From an uncultured Sulfitobacter sp. (GTDB lineage: Bacteria > Pseudomonadota > Alphaproteobacteria > Rhodobacterales > Rhodobacteraceae), in NCBI GenBank assembly GCA_947502265.1, contig CANMZB010000001.1, positions 62,001 to 126,000 on the forward strand: a DNA stretch of 64,000 nucleotides, given 5' to 3'. Below are positions 43,386-51,127 of the stretch, piece by piece (within the stretch, counting starts at the first letter, position 1; every line of letters begins with the position of its first letter). The notes beneath the pieces were generated by a model. The model was given only the letters and a program-made list of their open reading frames with translations, was not told the DNA's origin and did not search any database. A program made the position numbers and the translations under genes.

Positions 43386-45200
43386 ATGGATTCAAAGCTA
43401 ATCAACCGCCGCGACATTGATTTTGTCTTGTATGAGTGGCTCGATGTCGAAGCTCTCACCAGTCGGGCCCGGTTTCGGGAGCATTCTCGCGAAACATTTG
43501 ACGCTATTTTGGATTTAGCCGAAAATATGGCGCGTGATTTATTTGCCTCCCATCTTAAAAAAAGTGATCAAGATCCACCCCGAATGGAGGGTGAGCAGAT
43601 TTATCTGCCCGCCGAGGTTGAGACAGCGGTCAAAGCCCATGCACAAGCAGGGTTTATAAGTGCCGGTTTTGACGCTGAATGGGGTGGGATGCAGCTGCCT
43701 AGTGTTGTGGAGCGCGCAGTGCACGGCCACTTTGTTGCAGCTAATGTTGGCACGACCAACTACATTTCACTCACTGTCGGCGCGGCCCGTTTGCTGACTA
43801 AGTGGGCGTCTCCCGAGCAAGCGCAGATGTTCGCCGTACCCATGCTTGAAGGACGTTTTTTCGGCACAATGGGGTTGTCTGAACCCCAAGCAGGATCGTC
43901 CCTCGGTGATATTATCACGCGAGCAGATTTGCAGGAAGGCAGGACTTACCGAATTCGGGGTAACAAAATGTGGACCACCGCCGGCGACCATCCGATGGGT
44001 GAAAATATAGTGCATATGGTTCTCGCAAAGGTCCCAGACAAGGATGGAAAACTAATACCTGGGGTAAAGGGAATTTCCCTTTTTATTGTTCCCAAGTTTC
44101 TCGTCAATGAAGATGGCACTATTGGCGATCGCAATGATATTGTCCTTGCAGGGCTCAATCATAAGATGGGGCATCGTGGGTCGACTAATACGTTGATGAA
44201 CTATGGAGAAGGGAAATATAAACCCATGGGCGAAGAGGGCGCGGTTGGCTACCTTGTTGGTGAAGTCAATGAAGGCCTCGCCTGCATGTTCCATATGATG
44301 AATCATGCCCGAACTGGCGTTGGTCTGGCTGCTACTTCATTGGGGTATACGGGCTACCTTCATGCTCTTCAATATGCCCGTGAACGAAATCAAGGGCGTG
44401 ATCCCAATGATAAGGATCCAAATAATCCGCAAATCCCAATCATCAGGCACACGGACGTCAAGAGAATGCTATTGGCGCAAAAGGCATATGTAGAAGGTGG
44501 TCTTGGTTTAACGCTTTACTGTGCGAAGCTAATCGATGAGCAGACAACTTCTACGGATGACAAGGAGCGCATACGGCTTTCGGGGATACTTGATATTCTG
44601 ACACCCATCGCCAAGGCATGGCCATCGCAGTGGTGTCTGAAAGCCAACGAATTGGCGATTCAGGTTCACGGGGGGTATGGTTACACGACAGACTTCAATG
44701 TCGAGCAATACTATCGGGATAATCGCATAAACCCTATTCACGAAGGGACGCATGGTGTGCAAGGACTCGATCTTTTGGGTCGGAAAGTCATAATGAAAGG
44801 CGGCGGCCCATTTGTAGCATTGTTAAAAGAGATTGAGCAGACTGTTTGCGATGCGCGAAAAACGCCAGAACTTACTGCGTACGGGGATGCTCTTGATGCT
44901 GTTTTTGTACGGATATCCAAAATTACACAAAAGCTTCACTCTGAAACAGAGTTAGCCAGAACACTTGCGAATTCGTCAGCGTACCTCGAAGCTTTTGGTC
45001 ACGCGGTCGTTGCATGGATTTGGTTGCAGCAAGCGAAAGTTGTGGTTGAAAGTCCTGATCGTGACACTGATTTCTATCGAGGAAAATTGCAGGCATGTTC
45101 CTATTTCTTTAACTGGGAACTACCAAGCATCCAGTCGCATTTGGATATTCTTGAGAGAATTGACACAATTCCACTCGAGATGGAGGATGCGTGGTTTTGA
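43386..45200 (+). CDS. Acyl-CoA dehydrogenase of DmdC-like (3-methylmercaptopropionyl-CoA dehydrogenase) type
   Basis: A 604-residue ACAD, the length of the DmdC-like group rather than of classic 380-residue ACADs. Visible: GFDAEWGGMQLPSVVERAVH, MGLSEPQAGSSLGDI, IRGNKMWTTAGDHPM, LNHKMGHRGSTNTLMNYGE, VGLAATSLGYTGYLHALQY and IQVHGGYGYTTDFNVEQYYR with IHEGTHGVQGLDLLGRK. A C-terminal helical extension (about 480-600) is typical. DmdC catalyses step three of DMSP demethylation, but DmdA/B/D genes are not nearby and many paralogues act on other acyl-CoAs. Start: ATG 43386 gives the family N-terminus; an earlier frame start at 43320 adds an unlikely leader. Codon use is AT-rich. Not obviously in the TetR regulon. 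Confidence 0.82.
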   Translation: MDSKLINRRDIDFVLYEWLDVEALTSRARFREHSRETFDAILDLAENMARDLFASHLKKSDQDPPRMEGEQIYLPAEVETAVKAHAQAGFISAGFDAEWGGMQLPSVVERAVHGHFVAANVGTTNYISLTVGAARLLTKWASPEQAQMFAVPMLEGRFFGTMGLSEPQAGSSLGDIITRADLQEGRTYRIRGNKMWTTAGDHPMGENIVHMVLAKVPDKDGKLIPGVKGISLFIVPKFLVNEDGTIGDRNDIVLAGLNHKMGHRGSTNTLMNYGEGKYKPMGEEGAVGYLVGEVNEGLACMFHMMNHARTGVGLAATSLGYTGYLHALQYARERNQGRDPNDKDPNNPQIPIIRHTDVKRMLLAQKAYVEGGLGLTLYCAKLIDEQTTSTDDKERIRLSGILDILTPIAKAWPSQWCLKANELAIQVHGGYGYTTDFNVEQYYRDNRINPIHEGTHGVQGLDLLGRKVIMKGGGPFVALLKEIEQTVCDARKTPELTAYGDALDAVFVRISKITQKLHSETELARTLANSSAYLEAFGHAVVAWIWLQQAKVVVESPDRDTDFYRGKLQACSYFFNWELPSIQSHLDILERIDTIPLEMEDAWF

Positions 45201-45208
45201 TCGTGAAA

Positions 45209-45390
45209 AAGGGCTATGTTGCACAAACCCGCTTGAGGACGGGCTTCCCCTTACCCCGGACGGATTTAGCCCACGGCCACGGTCTGGGATATGCCACGAG
45301 CTGTGAAATCGTTGAGGATCGCTGCGCGGATTGGGATCTCTGCAACCTGACGATCGAAGTCGCGCGCCGAGAGGCGCTGGCCAAGTAGTT
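45209..45390 (-). mobile_element. IS5-family right-end remnant
   Basis: Starts with GGGCTATGTTGCACAAAC, the terminal repeat of the element at 7096-7596, and on the minus strand encodes the last residues of its transposase (LSARDFDRQVAEIQIRAAIL). Same element type, opposite orientation, 38 kb apart. Confidence 0.7.
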
Positions 45391-45449
45391 TTACTCAATG
45401 CATCCACTGAACGGCAGGGTTATGCGTAGCATGATCCCGAGAGGTTTTG

Positions 45450-45549
45450 TTTCGACGCGGCTCCGGCGGTGATATCGGGAATATCCCGCCAGCTGAAGCC
45501 GAGGCGAACTTCTACGCCGCTCTGGAAAGATCTGACATGGCTGCGTAAC
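45450..45549 (+). mobile_element. IS3-family orfB 3' end
   Basis: Plus-strand frame GNIPPAEAEANFYAALERSD ends MAA-stop, the extreme C-terminus of IS3-type OrfB, followed by part of the terminus near 45560-45590. Confidence 0.6.
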
Positions 45550-45574
45550 TAAGACAAATTAGCCTCCGGCAAGC

Positions 45575-45828
45575 CCGGCGCAGTTCATTTCTGCTGGTTT
45601 GGAAATCAGCGATAACGTATGGGGCAATTGCGGGCTTGGGGCGGGTAAGCGTGCATGCAAGTTGGAGATATAATGTCGACGGTGCAATCGGCAGGACCCT
45701 GCAAATTGTTTCGACGCCGTATACAATGCGCTGATCTCCCCCTCTCTTGCGCATGCAAGCATATGTGCTGCCGCGCAGCGGGCGAGTAGCGAGTTGCCAT
45801 TTTGCTTTTTGTTTCAACCACCATCCTT
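45575..45828 (-). mobile_element. IS3-family orfA/orfB deletion remnant
   Basis: Minus strand: ETKSKMATRYSPAAR is the start of OrfA (ATG about 45824), followed by element C, then YGVETICRVLPIAPSTLY from the start of OrfB. So the element has lost most of orfA, and the double-hairpin sequence sits precisely at the deletion junction. Confidence 0.65.
45739..45782 (+). repeat. Double-hairpin element C (in IS3)
   Basis: CCCTCTCTTGCGC, palindromic ATGCAAGCAT, ATGTG, then palindrome CTGCCGCGCAG and CGGG. Same order of parts as elements A, B and D. Confidence 0.6.
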
Positions 45829-45901
45829 AGGGTCAGGACCCATTAATTGATTGAGGTTGTCGCGTTGTCATGATTCACGATCCCCAGTTTCGGGGGATAA
45901 C

Positions 45902-46234
45902 ATGAGCAATTTATACTGGCTTACAGAGGCGCAGATGGAGCGTTTGCGGCCTTACTTTCCAAAGAGCCGAGGTCGTGCTCGCGTTGATGACAGGCGTGTT
46001 TTGAGTGGCATTATATTCATTAACCGCAATGGCTTAAGGTGGTGTGATGCACCAGCGGAGTATGGCCCGCCAAAGACGTTGTATAATCGCTGGAAGCGTT
46101 GGAGTGAAATGGGCGTGTTTGCCCGGATCATGATGGGACTGGCTGAGCTGGCTCCTGATAACCAAACTCTCTCGATTGATGCCACCTACCTCAAAGCACA
46201 TCCATTGCCCGGCAATGCATGTTTACATGCATGA
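45902..46234 (+). pseudogene. IS427-like transposase, N-terminal half (copy 2)
   Basis: Starts MSNLYWLTEAQMERLRPYFP at ATG 45902 and ends in the hairpin element after LKAH, exactly as in copy 1. First catalytic Asp is in SIDATY; the other catalytic residues are lost. Confidence 0.85.
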
Positions 46235-46240
46235 GAGGGG
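46201..46240 (+). repeat. Double-hairpin element E
   Basis: TCCA, palindrome TTGCCCGGCAA, palindrome GCATGTTTACATGC, then ATGAGAGGGG. Inverse of element A; same position in the transposase gene. Confidence 0.75.
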
Positions 46241-46286
46241 CACGGCCTCCAGCCTGCGGTTGAAAAAGGGGGGCGTGGACGCCTGA

Positions 46287-46308
46287 TCACTGCCCTGTCG
46301 GACAGTGA
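46287..46308 (+). repeat. Partial double-hairpin element F' at a deletion junction
   Basis: ATCACTGCCCTGTCGGACAG contains the palindrome CTGTCGGACAG. It occupies the place of element F of copy 1 but only one hairpin remains. Confidence 0.45.
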
Positions 46309-46498
46309 ACAAGCGCCGATACAAACGCCGCAACCGCATCGAAAGGATGTTCGGCAGGCTCAAAGACTGGCGACGTGTCTCAACCCGGTATGACCGATGC
46401 CCAAAGGTCTTCCTGTAAGCAATCGCTATCGCCGCAACAGTAATATTCTGGTTATGAGTCCTGACCCTAGACGGCTCCAGTCTTGGCTGATCAAGAGC

Positions 46499-46960
46499 CC
46501 CCTGACATGATTTTCGCCTCGAGCTCGCAAAGTCGCTCGCCGATATCAAACCTGTCCTGCAATGCAGTGGCCGTCCATAGCGGGATGATTGGGTGGCTAT
46601 GACGGACGCATAGTGTCACCTCCCGAAACTGCCAATCGCCCCGCATCACCATGGCCGAGGAATTTGGGGTTGCCGCTCCGGACGCATCTTCTCGTAAACA
46701 AACTGGACAACCTCGCTTCACCGGGTTGCGGAGAGCTCTCGAAATGAAGAGTTCGCCACTGAATTCCATCCGGACATTCCCAGCACTTACCCCAGTCCAA
46801 GATAGTAGTTCGTCAGCTACGTCCGGGGCGAGACCTGTTCAATCCGAAAGGGCCTCAACAGCTTCCAAGTCCGTATCCAGCAGACGCCTGAAGGATGCAC
46901 CCATGTCATAGGCCAGCTCGCGTGCATCTGTCTTCCAGACGGCAGCAAAGGGGGGCAAGA
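46499..46960 (-). pseudogene. TniQ-like transposition protein remnant
   Basis: The minus-strand frame reads LAYDMGASFRRLLDTDLEAV, stop (about 46837), then LAPDVADELLSWTGV, MEFSGELFISRALRNPV, RGCPVCLREDA, GDWQFREVTLCVRHSHPIIP. The RGCPVCLREDA and VTLCxRHxHP segments are the zinc-binding signature of the TniQ family, target-selection partners in Tn7/Tn5053-type transposons and CRISPR-associated transposons. The gene has an in-frame stop and no N-terminus. No TniA/TniB genes are beside it in this window. Confidence 0.65.
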
Positions 46961-47247
46961 TAGGAGTAGAGGGTCTCTCGAGGGGCTGGAGAAGGACTGG
47001 AAATGGGCAAAATTGTCATGGGCAATATTGGTATATCAGAATTTGCAAACTACCCCCTTTAATACGCAACGCTGGCCCAAGTGGATAGATCTGTCTTGTA
47101 TGAAGTGATTTCCGTTATTGACTTACCTCCCGCGCCATTGCCTCGGCCTGCTGAACCACGTGCTGATCGCCTCGGCCTGCAGACCCGGCGGAAACCCATG
47201 CTTCTTCAGGATACGCTTCACCGCTACCTACAGAAGTGTAAATCGAA
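46961..47247. other. Intergenic region, decayed sequence
   Basis: No supported gene; contains short repeats of CGCCTCGGCCTGC (47150-47185) and leads to a terminator. Confidence 0.35.
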
Positions 47248-47272
47248 GACCCGCACTATGCGGGTCGTTTTT
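47248..47272 (+). terminator. Rho-independent terminator
   Basis: GACCCGC / GCGGGTC stem with a 5-base loop followed by GTTTTTG. The gene it once served on the plus strand is not recognisable. Confidence 0.7.
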
Positions 47273-47362
47273 GTCTTTTTCATAAGGTGTGCATGGTTAT
47301 GGTTCCGAGTTTGCATGGTTATGCTGCACCAGTTTCCAGAGGCTCTAATTTCAGATTATGTT

Positions 47363-47758
47363 TCAGTGCCTTGGCTGGGTTTCCTTTTTGCGCGAATCGG
47401 CTAGGTGTGCGCCCTTATGGTCAACTGACACTTTGAGCGCTTTCACGATCTCAGACCTCAAATAGACAGGGTCAAAATCCTGACCATTTGGCGCGAAGCG
47501 TTTAACATGGGACGCTGCGAGAAGACTTTTCAGCGTGCCCATTTTTGGCCAAAGCGGCGTTTGGAGTTTCATATAGTTTTGTTTGCCGGGGGAAGGGGTT
47601 GATACGCGCGCTATGACGGGCTGAGCTTCCTTGACACGGATCATCTTTATGTCGTCAACGATCTGGTGCAAGTGGTCCACATGCAGGCCGAAAGCGGCAC
47701 ACCGTGATTTTTGGGTGGATACATCGCGCCCGTGAAGCCGATGGTGTTTCAAGAGCAA
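47363..47758 (-). CDS. Doubtful hypothetical ORF at the island/core boundary
   Basis: A 131-codon frame without a ribosome binding site, signal peptide or recognised motif. His/Lys/Arg-rich composition and overlapping frames of similar length suggest decayed sequence. It lies between the TniQ remnant and the first core gene. Confidence 0.2.
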   Translation of the reverse strand: MLLKHHRLHGRDVSTQKSRCAAFGLHVDHLHQIVDDIKMIRVKEAQPVIARVSTPSPGKQNYMKLQTPLWPKMGTLKSLLAASHVKRFAPNGQDFDPVYLRSEIVKALKVSVDHKGAHLADSRKKETQPRH

Positions 47759-47958
47759 ACCCTACGATATGCAGCGCCGCGATGAGGCCAATGATTCGAC
47801 CTTGTTCGATCTGGGCGCATAGCGTTATGGCGGCGGGGGGCACGGGGCTTTCTTCTACGGCTCTTGTTGTGCCGTATCTGGCCGGATGAAGGGAGACCGG
47901 GCAATGATACATCCGGCCCCAATAACCTGCGCGATCCGGTCATGCATCCGCAGTGGGA

Positions 47959-48159
47959 TCAGCGCTTTTTCTTGCCACCCATCTGGGCTGCACGCGCGGC
48001 AGCGGCCATGATCTCTTCGGCGATCTCATGCGCTTCGTCGGGGGTAAAGTCCATCGGGATTTCAATGCCGTTGCCTTCGACAAAAAGGCGCACCATGCCC
48101 AATTCGGTTGGACCGATTTGCAGGTTCGCTTCGATATTGCGTTCGTCGTTGATGCTCAT
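47959..48159 (-). CDS. Small conserved protein (DUF6324-like)
   Basis: A 66-residue acidic protein with a basic tail (MGGKKKR). Sequence parts NLQIGPTELGMVRLFVEGNG and MDFTPDEAHEIAEEIMAAAA resemble a small family found widely in Rhodobacteraceae, DUF6324 as far as I recall. No membrane segment. Function unknown. First gene of the conserved block, upstream of tRNA-His. Confidence 0.7.
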   Translation of the reverse strand: MSINDERNIEANLQIGPTELGMVRLFVEGNGIEIPMDFTPDEAHEIAEEIMAAAARAAQMGGKKKR

Positions 48160-48319
48160 CGTGGTATCCTCATGGTCTGACGGTGAATATCGCTACCGCT
48201 GCGGCGGTTGAAAGGCAAGCCGTTGTCGCGCAACCGTGGGCCATTTCATATTGCGCGCATTTGTGGCCATCAAAAGGGTTGCAATCCCCAATCGGTGCCG
48301 CTAAATCCCCCCCAAGTGT

Positions 48320-48396
48320 GCCGCCTTAGCTCAGTTGGTTAGAGCACTGGTTTGTGGAACCAGGGGTCCCCCGTTCAAGCCGGGGAGGCGGTACCA
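48320..48396 (+). tRNA. tRNA-His (anticodon GTG)
   Basis: A 77-base cloverleaf: acceptor GCCGCCT/AGGCGGT, D-arm TAGCTCAGTTGGTTAGAGC, anticodon stem CTGGT with loop TTGTGGA, T-arm CCCCG-TTCAAGC-CGGGG and encoded CCA. Position 73 is A and the base before position 1 is T, so the usual G-1:C73 pair of tRNA-His is missing, as known for a clade of alphaproteobacteria. Confidence 0.95.
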
Positions 48397-48442
48397 TCAC
48401 AAAGATCCCGTAAATTTCTCTGGTAACCGGCCTTTGTCAGGC

Positions 48443-48733
48443 TTAATCGGTGATAACATCAACGGTCTGGCGCAAAGCGCCGGTGAGTCGGTCAAAGATC
48501 AAAATCTGGTTGGCGTCTGTTACCACGGCATACCAACCGGCCCCTTGGGTCAGCGCAATTGCGTGTGCGCCGTCGGGCAAGATGATCTGTGATGGTAAAA
48601 CGGGGGTATCGCGGGCGAGGCGGGTGACAAGCAGTCCGATAACGAGTACCACGCCGCAAATCATCACCACTGTCAGCACTGTCACCAGCCGACGCAAAAA
48701 GCGCAAGCTGCCCGGTTCAGGAAGATCATCCAT
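48443..48733 (-). CDS. Membrane-anchored conserved protein (DUF6476-like)
   Basis: A 96-residue protein with one N-terminal transmembrane helix (VTVLTVVMICGVVLVIGLLV) and a short periplasmic domain (LPDGAHAIALTQGAGWYAVV, ILIFDRLTGALRQTV). I take it as the small DUF6476-type protein typical beside rluD and rpoH in Rhodobacteraceae. A longer open frame exists upstream but would overlap the rluD gene fully, so ATG 48733 is used. Its start codon overlaps that of rluD. Confidence 0.75.
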   Translation of the reverse strand: MDDLPEPGSLRFLRRLVTVLTVVMICGVVLVIGLLVTRLARDTPVLPSQIILPDGAHAIALTQGAGWYAVVTDANQILIFDRLTGALRQTVDVITD

Positions 48734-49766
48734 GTCGCACCGCCGTATCACATTCATTCTGGCAGACGCGCCGCCACCGCGCCTTGATAAGGCGCTTGCG
48801 CGCGATGTGCCAGAGCAGGCGTCGCTGTCGCGTACGCGGATCGGCAAACTGATCGAGCGCGGCGCGGTTATGGTAAACGACGAGATCACCCGCGATCCGC
48901 GCGCGGTGATCGCGGCAGGGGCGAAAATCGACATCGACGTGGAGGAGGCAGAGGAAAGCCACATCCAGCCCGAAGCGATTGCATTGGATGTGGTGTACGA
49001 GGACGCAGACCTGATCGTGGTGAACAAACCGGCGGGCATGGTGGTGCATCCCGCGCCGGGGTCGCCGTCTGGCACGTTGGTCAACGCGCTGCTGGCGCAT
49101 TGCGGTGACGATCTTTCGGGGGTGGGCGGTATGAAACGCCCCGGCATTGTGCACCGGATCGACAAGGAAACATCGGGCCTGTTGGTGGTGGCAAAATCCG
49201 ACGCAGCGCATCACGGCCTTGCCAAACAATTCGAGGCGCACACCGTGGAGCGGTATTATCAGGCGCTGGTTTACGGTGTGCCGGATGCCAATGACCCGCG
49301 CCTGCGCGGCGTGCGCGGAACCAGCTTCGAGCCGGGCAATATCCTCAAACTCACCACACAGCTTGCCCGTCACAAGACCGACCGCCAGCGGCAGGCGGTT
49401 TTGTTTCAGGGCGGTCGCCATGCGGTGACGCGGGCGCGCACGGTGGCGCGCTTTGGCACGCCTGCGGTGCTGGCGCTGATGGAATGCTGGCTTGAGACGG
49501 GGCGAACGCATCAGATCCGCGTGCATATGGCCCATGCGGGCCATGGTCTGGTCGGTGATCCAACCTATGGCGGCAAGCGCAAACTGGCCAAAACAGCACT
49601 GCCCGAAGTGGTGGCAGATGCGGTAAAGGCCTTTCCACGGCAGGCGCTTCATGCGGCGGTTCTGGGGTTTGCGCATCCTGTTAGCGGTGAGGAGATGCGC
49701 TTTGAGGCGCCCTTGCCGCCTGACATGGCCGGTCTGCTGGCCGCACTTGCGCCGGTTCGCGGCTGA
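48732..49766 (+). CDS. RluA/RluD family 23S rRNA pseudouridine synthase
   Basis: 344 residues: S4 RNA-binding domain at about 12-75 (RLDKALARDV, RTRIGKLIERGAVMVNDE) and the catalytic domain with HRIDKETSGLLVVAKSD (catalytic Asp), ETGRTHQIRVHMAHAGHGLV and GDPTYGG. It isomerises specific uridines of 23S rRNA. Start: ATG 48732 has AGGA nine bases upstream; the frame is open further upstream but that part overlaps tRNA-proximal sequence and has no family match. It is followed by rpoH, a common order in this family. Confidence 0.9.
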   Translation: MSHRRITFILADAPPPRLDKALARDVPEQASLSRTRIGKLIERGAVMVNDEITRDPRAVIAAGAKIDIDVEEAEESHIQPEAIALDVVYEDADLIVVNKPAGMVVHPAPGSPSGTLVNALLAHCGDDLSGVGGMKRPGIVHRIDKETSGLLVVAKSDAAHHGLAKQFEAHTVERYYQALVYGVPDANDPRLRGVRGTSFEPGNILKLTTQLARHKTDRQRQAVLFQGGRHAVTRARTVARFGTPAVLALMECWLETGRTHQIRVHMAHAGHGLVGDPTYGGKRKLAKTALPEVVADAVKAFPRQALHAAVLGFAHPVSGEEMRFEAPLPPDMAGLLAALAPVRG

Positions 49767-49946
49767 TATCCGCTGACACAATCCGCACAAGTTGGTGACA
49801 CGCGCATTGGATGGTTTTGAAGTGCTGCTTAATGTGACAAAGTGAACGAAACAGTTCAGCTACATCTTGTAACTGATCTTTAGTGAACCATATGGTATGT
49901 TAAGCCCCGTAACATGGGCACCCATAATAGGGAAAGGGACATGAAC

Positions 49947-50849
49947 ATGGCTAATTATGCAAATCTGCCAGCCCCCACGCCGGAAGGCGGTCTGAACCGC
50001 TATATGCAGGAAATTCGCAAATTTCCGCTGCTGGAACCGGAACAGGAATATATGCTGGCCAAACGGTGGGTCGAAGAGCAAGACACCGAAGCTGCGCACC
50101 AGATGGTAACATCGCACCTGCGTCTGGCTGCGAAACTCGCGATGGGTTATCGCGGCTATGGCTTGCCGCAAGCCGAGGTGATCTCGGAGGCGAATGTGGG
50201 TCTGATGCAGGCGGTAAAACGCTTTGATCCTGAAAAAGGCTTCCGTCTGGCGACCTATGCGATGTGGTGGATCCGCGCTTCGATTCAGGAATATATCCTG
50301 CGGTCGTGGTCCTTGGTCAAACTTGGCACGACATCCGGCCAGAAAAAGCTGTTTTTCAACCTGCGCAAAGCCAAGAATAAGATCGGCGCGTTGGAAGAGG
50401 GCGATCTGCGCCCCGAGAACGTGAAAACCATTGCCACGCAACTGGGCGTGACCGAGGCCGAAGTCATTTCGATGAACCGCCGGATGGCCGGTGGGGATGC
50501 GTCATTGAATGCGACCGTCGGCTCCGAAGGCGAGGGGACGATGCAATGGCAGGACTGGCTGGAGGATGAAGATGCGGACCAAGCTGGCGATTACGCAGAG
50601 CGCGACGAGCTTGAGACGCGCCGCGAGATGCTGACAGAGGCGTTTGGTGTGCTCAACGACCGCGAGAAGGACATTCTCACCCAGCGGCGTTTGAGCGACA
50701 AGACGATCACGCTTGAAGACCTGTCCACGCAATACGGGGTCAGCCGCGAGCGTATTCGCCAGATCGAAGTGCGCGCCTTTGAAAAGCTGCAAGAGCAGAT
50801 GCGCGCCCTGGCAAAGGAAAAAGGGATGATGGCGACCGAGGACGCCTGA
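49947..50849 (+). CDS. rpoH: RNA polymerase sigma-32 factor RpoH
   Basis: A 300-residue heat-shock sigma factor. Region 2 is visible in YRGYGLPQAEVISEANVGLM, RFDPEKGFRLATYAMWWIRA; the RpoH box in QKKLFFNLRKAKNKIGALEE; region 4 in ILTQRRLSDKTITLEDLSTQ, YGVSRERIRQIEVRAFEKL. The N-terminus MANYANLPAPTPEGGLNRYM is the roseobacter form. Start: ATG 49947 has AAAGGG at a normal distance; ATG 49941 and 49914 are alternatives. It directs RNA polymerase to heat-shock and oxidative-stress promoters; roseobacters often have two copies and I cannot tell which this is. Confidence 0.95.
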   Translation: MANYANLPAPTPEGGLNRYMQEIRKFPLLEPEQEYMLAKRWVEEQDTEAAHQMVTSHLRLAAKLAMGYRGYGLPQAEVISEANVGLMQAVKRFDPEKGFRLATYAMWWIRASIQEYILRSWSLVKLGTTSGQKKLFFNLRKAKNKIGALEEGDLRPENVKTIATQLGVTEAEVISMNRRMAGGDASLNATVGSEGEGTMQWQDWLEDEDADQAGDYAERDELETRREMLTEAFGVLNDREKDILTQRRLSDKTITLEDLSTQYGVSRERIRQIEVRAFEKLQEQMRALAKEKGMMATEDA

Positions 50850-50871
50850 CCCGCATCGCTCCCCAACAACA

Positions 50872-50900
50872 GGGCCGCCCCGCGCTACGGGCGGCCCTTG
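50872..50900 (+). terminator. Terminator after rpoH
   Basis: Stem GGGCCGCCC / GGGCGGCCC with an 8-10-base loop and a following TTGTTGCTT. Confidence 0.75.
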
Positions 50901-51127
50901 TTGCTTCAATCCGGCCTCAATCTAGTCGCGCGCAAGAAACACGGATCTTGTTTTCGCCCATGACCTTGCGGATCTGGCGCGCGTTCTCCCCTTTGTCCAT
51001 CAGCCCCGCGTTTGATCCAGCGCATATGCTCGTCCCTTTCAGCTTTCGCGCCAGTTATGGCTCTCCCTTGGCAAGGGCGCGCATTGTGCCTATCTTAATG
51101 AGGTATCGTTCAGGGAAGGACCGGGAC

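Larger units (their letters stand above)
45829..46468 (+). mobile_element. IS5-family (IS427-like) element, copy 2, with internal deletion
   Basis: Same 17-bp terminal repeats as copy 1 (AGGGTCAGGACCCATTA here and the inverse of AGGGTCAGGACTCATAA). The first transposase half is identical to copy 1 and is interrupted at the same base by element E. It then keeps RTASSLRLKKGGVDA-like sequence (46240-46285) that copy 1 lost, and jumps through hairpin F' (46287-46308) to the last transposase part (FGRLKDWRRV), so the middle third is deleted. Confidence 0.85.

Noticed and set aside
45559..45824. Small minus-strand ORFs as independent genes
   Set aside because: They are pieces of an IS3 element joined through a hairpin; recognisable only as the start of OrfA and the start of OrfB.
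15090..46308. CRISPR array or attC-like integron cassette sites for the hairpin elements
   Set aside because: Copies are scattered, not in tandem; there is no spacer regularity, no cas genes and no IntI in the window, and the GTTRRRY/RYYYAAC ends of attC sites are absent.
46651..46911. Plus-strand 86-codon frame
   Set aside because: It is antisense to the TniQ-like remnant, whose zinc-binding motif is clear on the minus strand.
48443..49165. Long minus-strand open frame of 240 codons overlapping rluD
   Set aside because: Only the last 96 codons look like a protein (one transmembrane helix plus a short domain); the upstream part is the reverse complement of the well-supported rluD gene.
50926..51050. 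Minus-strand open stretch LARKLKGTSICAGSNAGLMD, then KGENARQIRKVMGENKIRVS
   Set aside because: It reads like a conserved small protein, but only a CTG directly after a stop codon could start it and I cannot name the family. Worth a profile search, not annotated as a gene.
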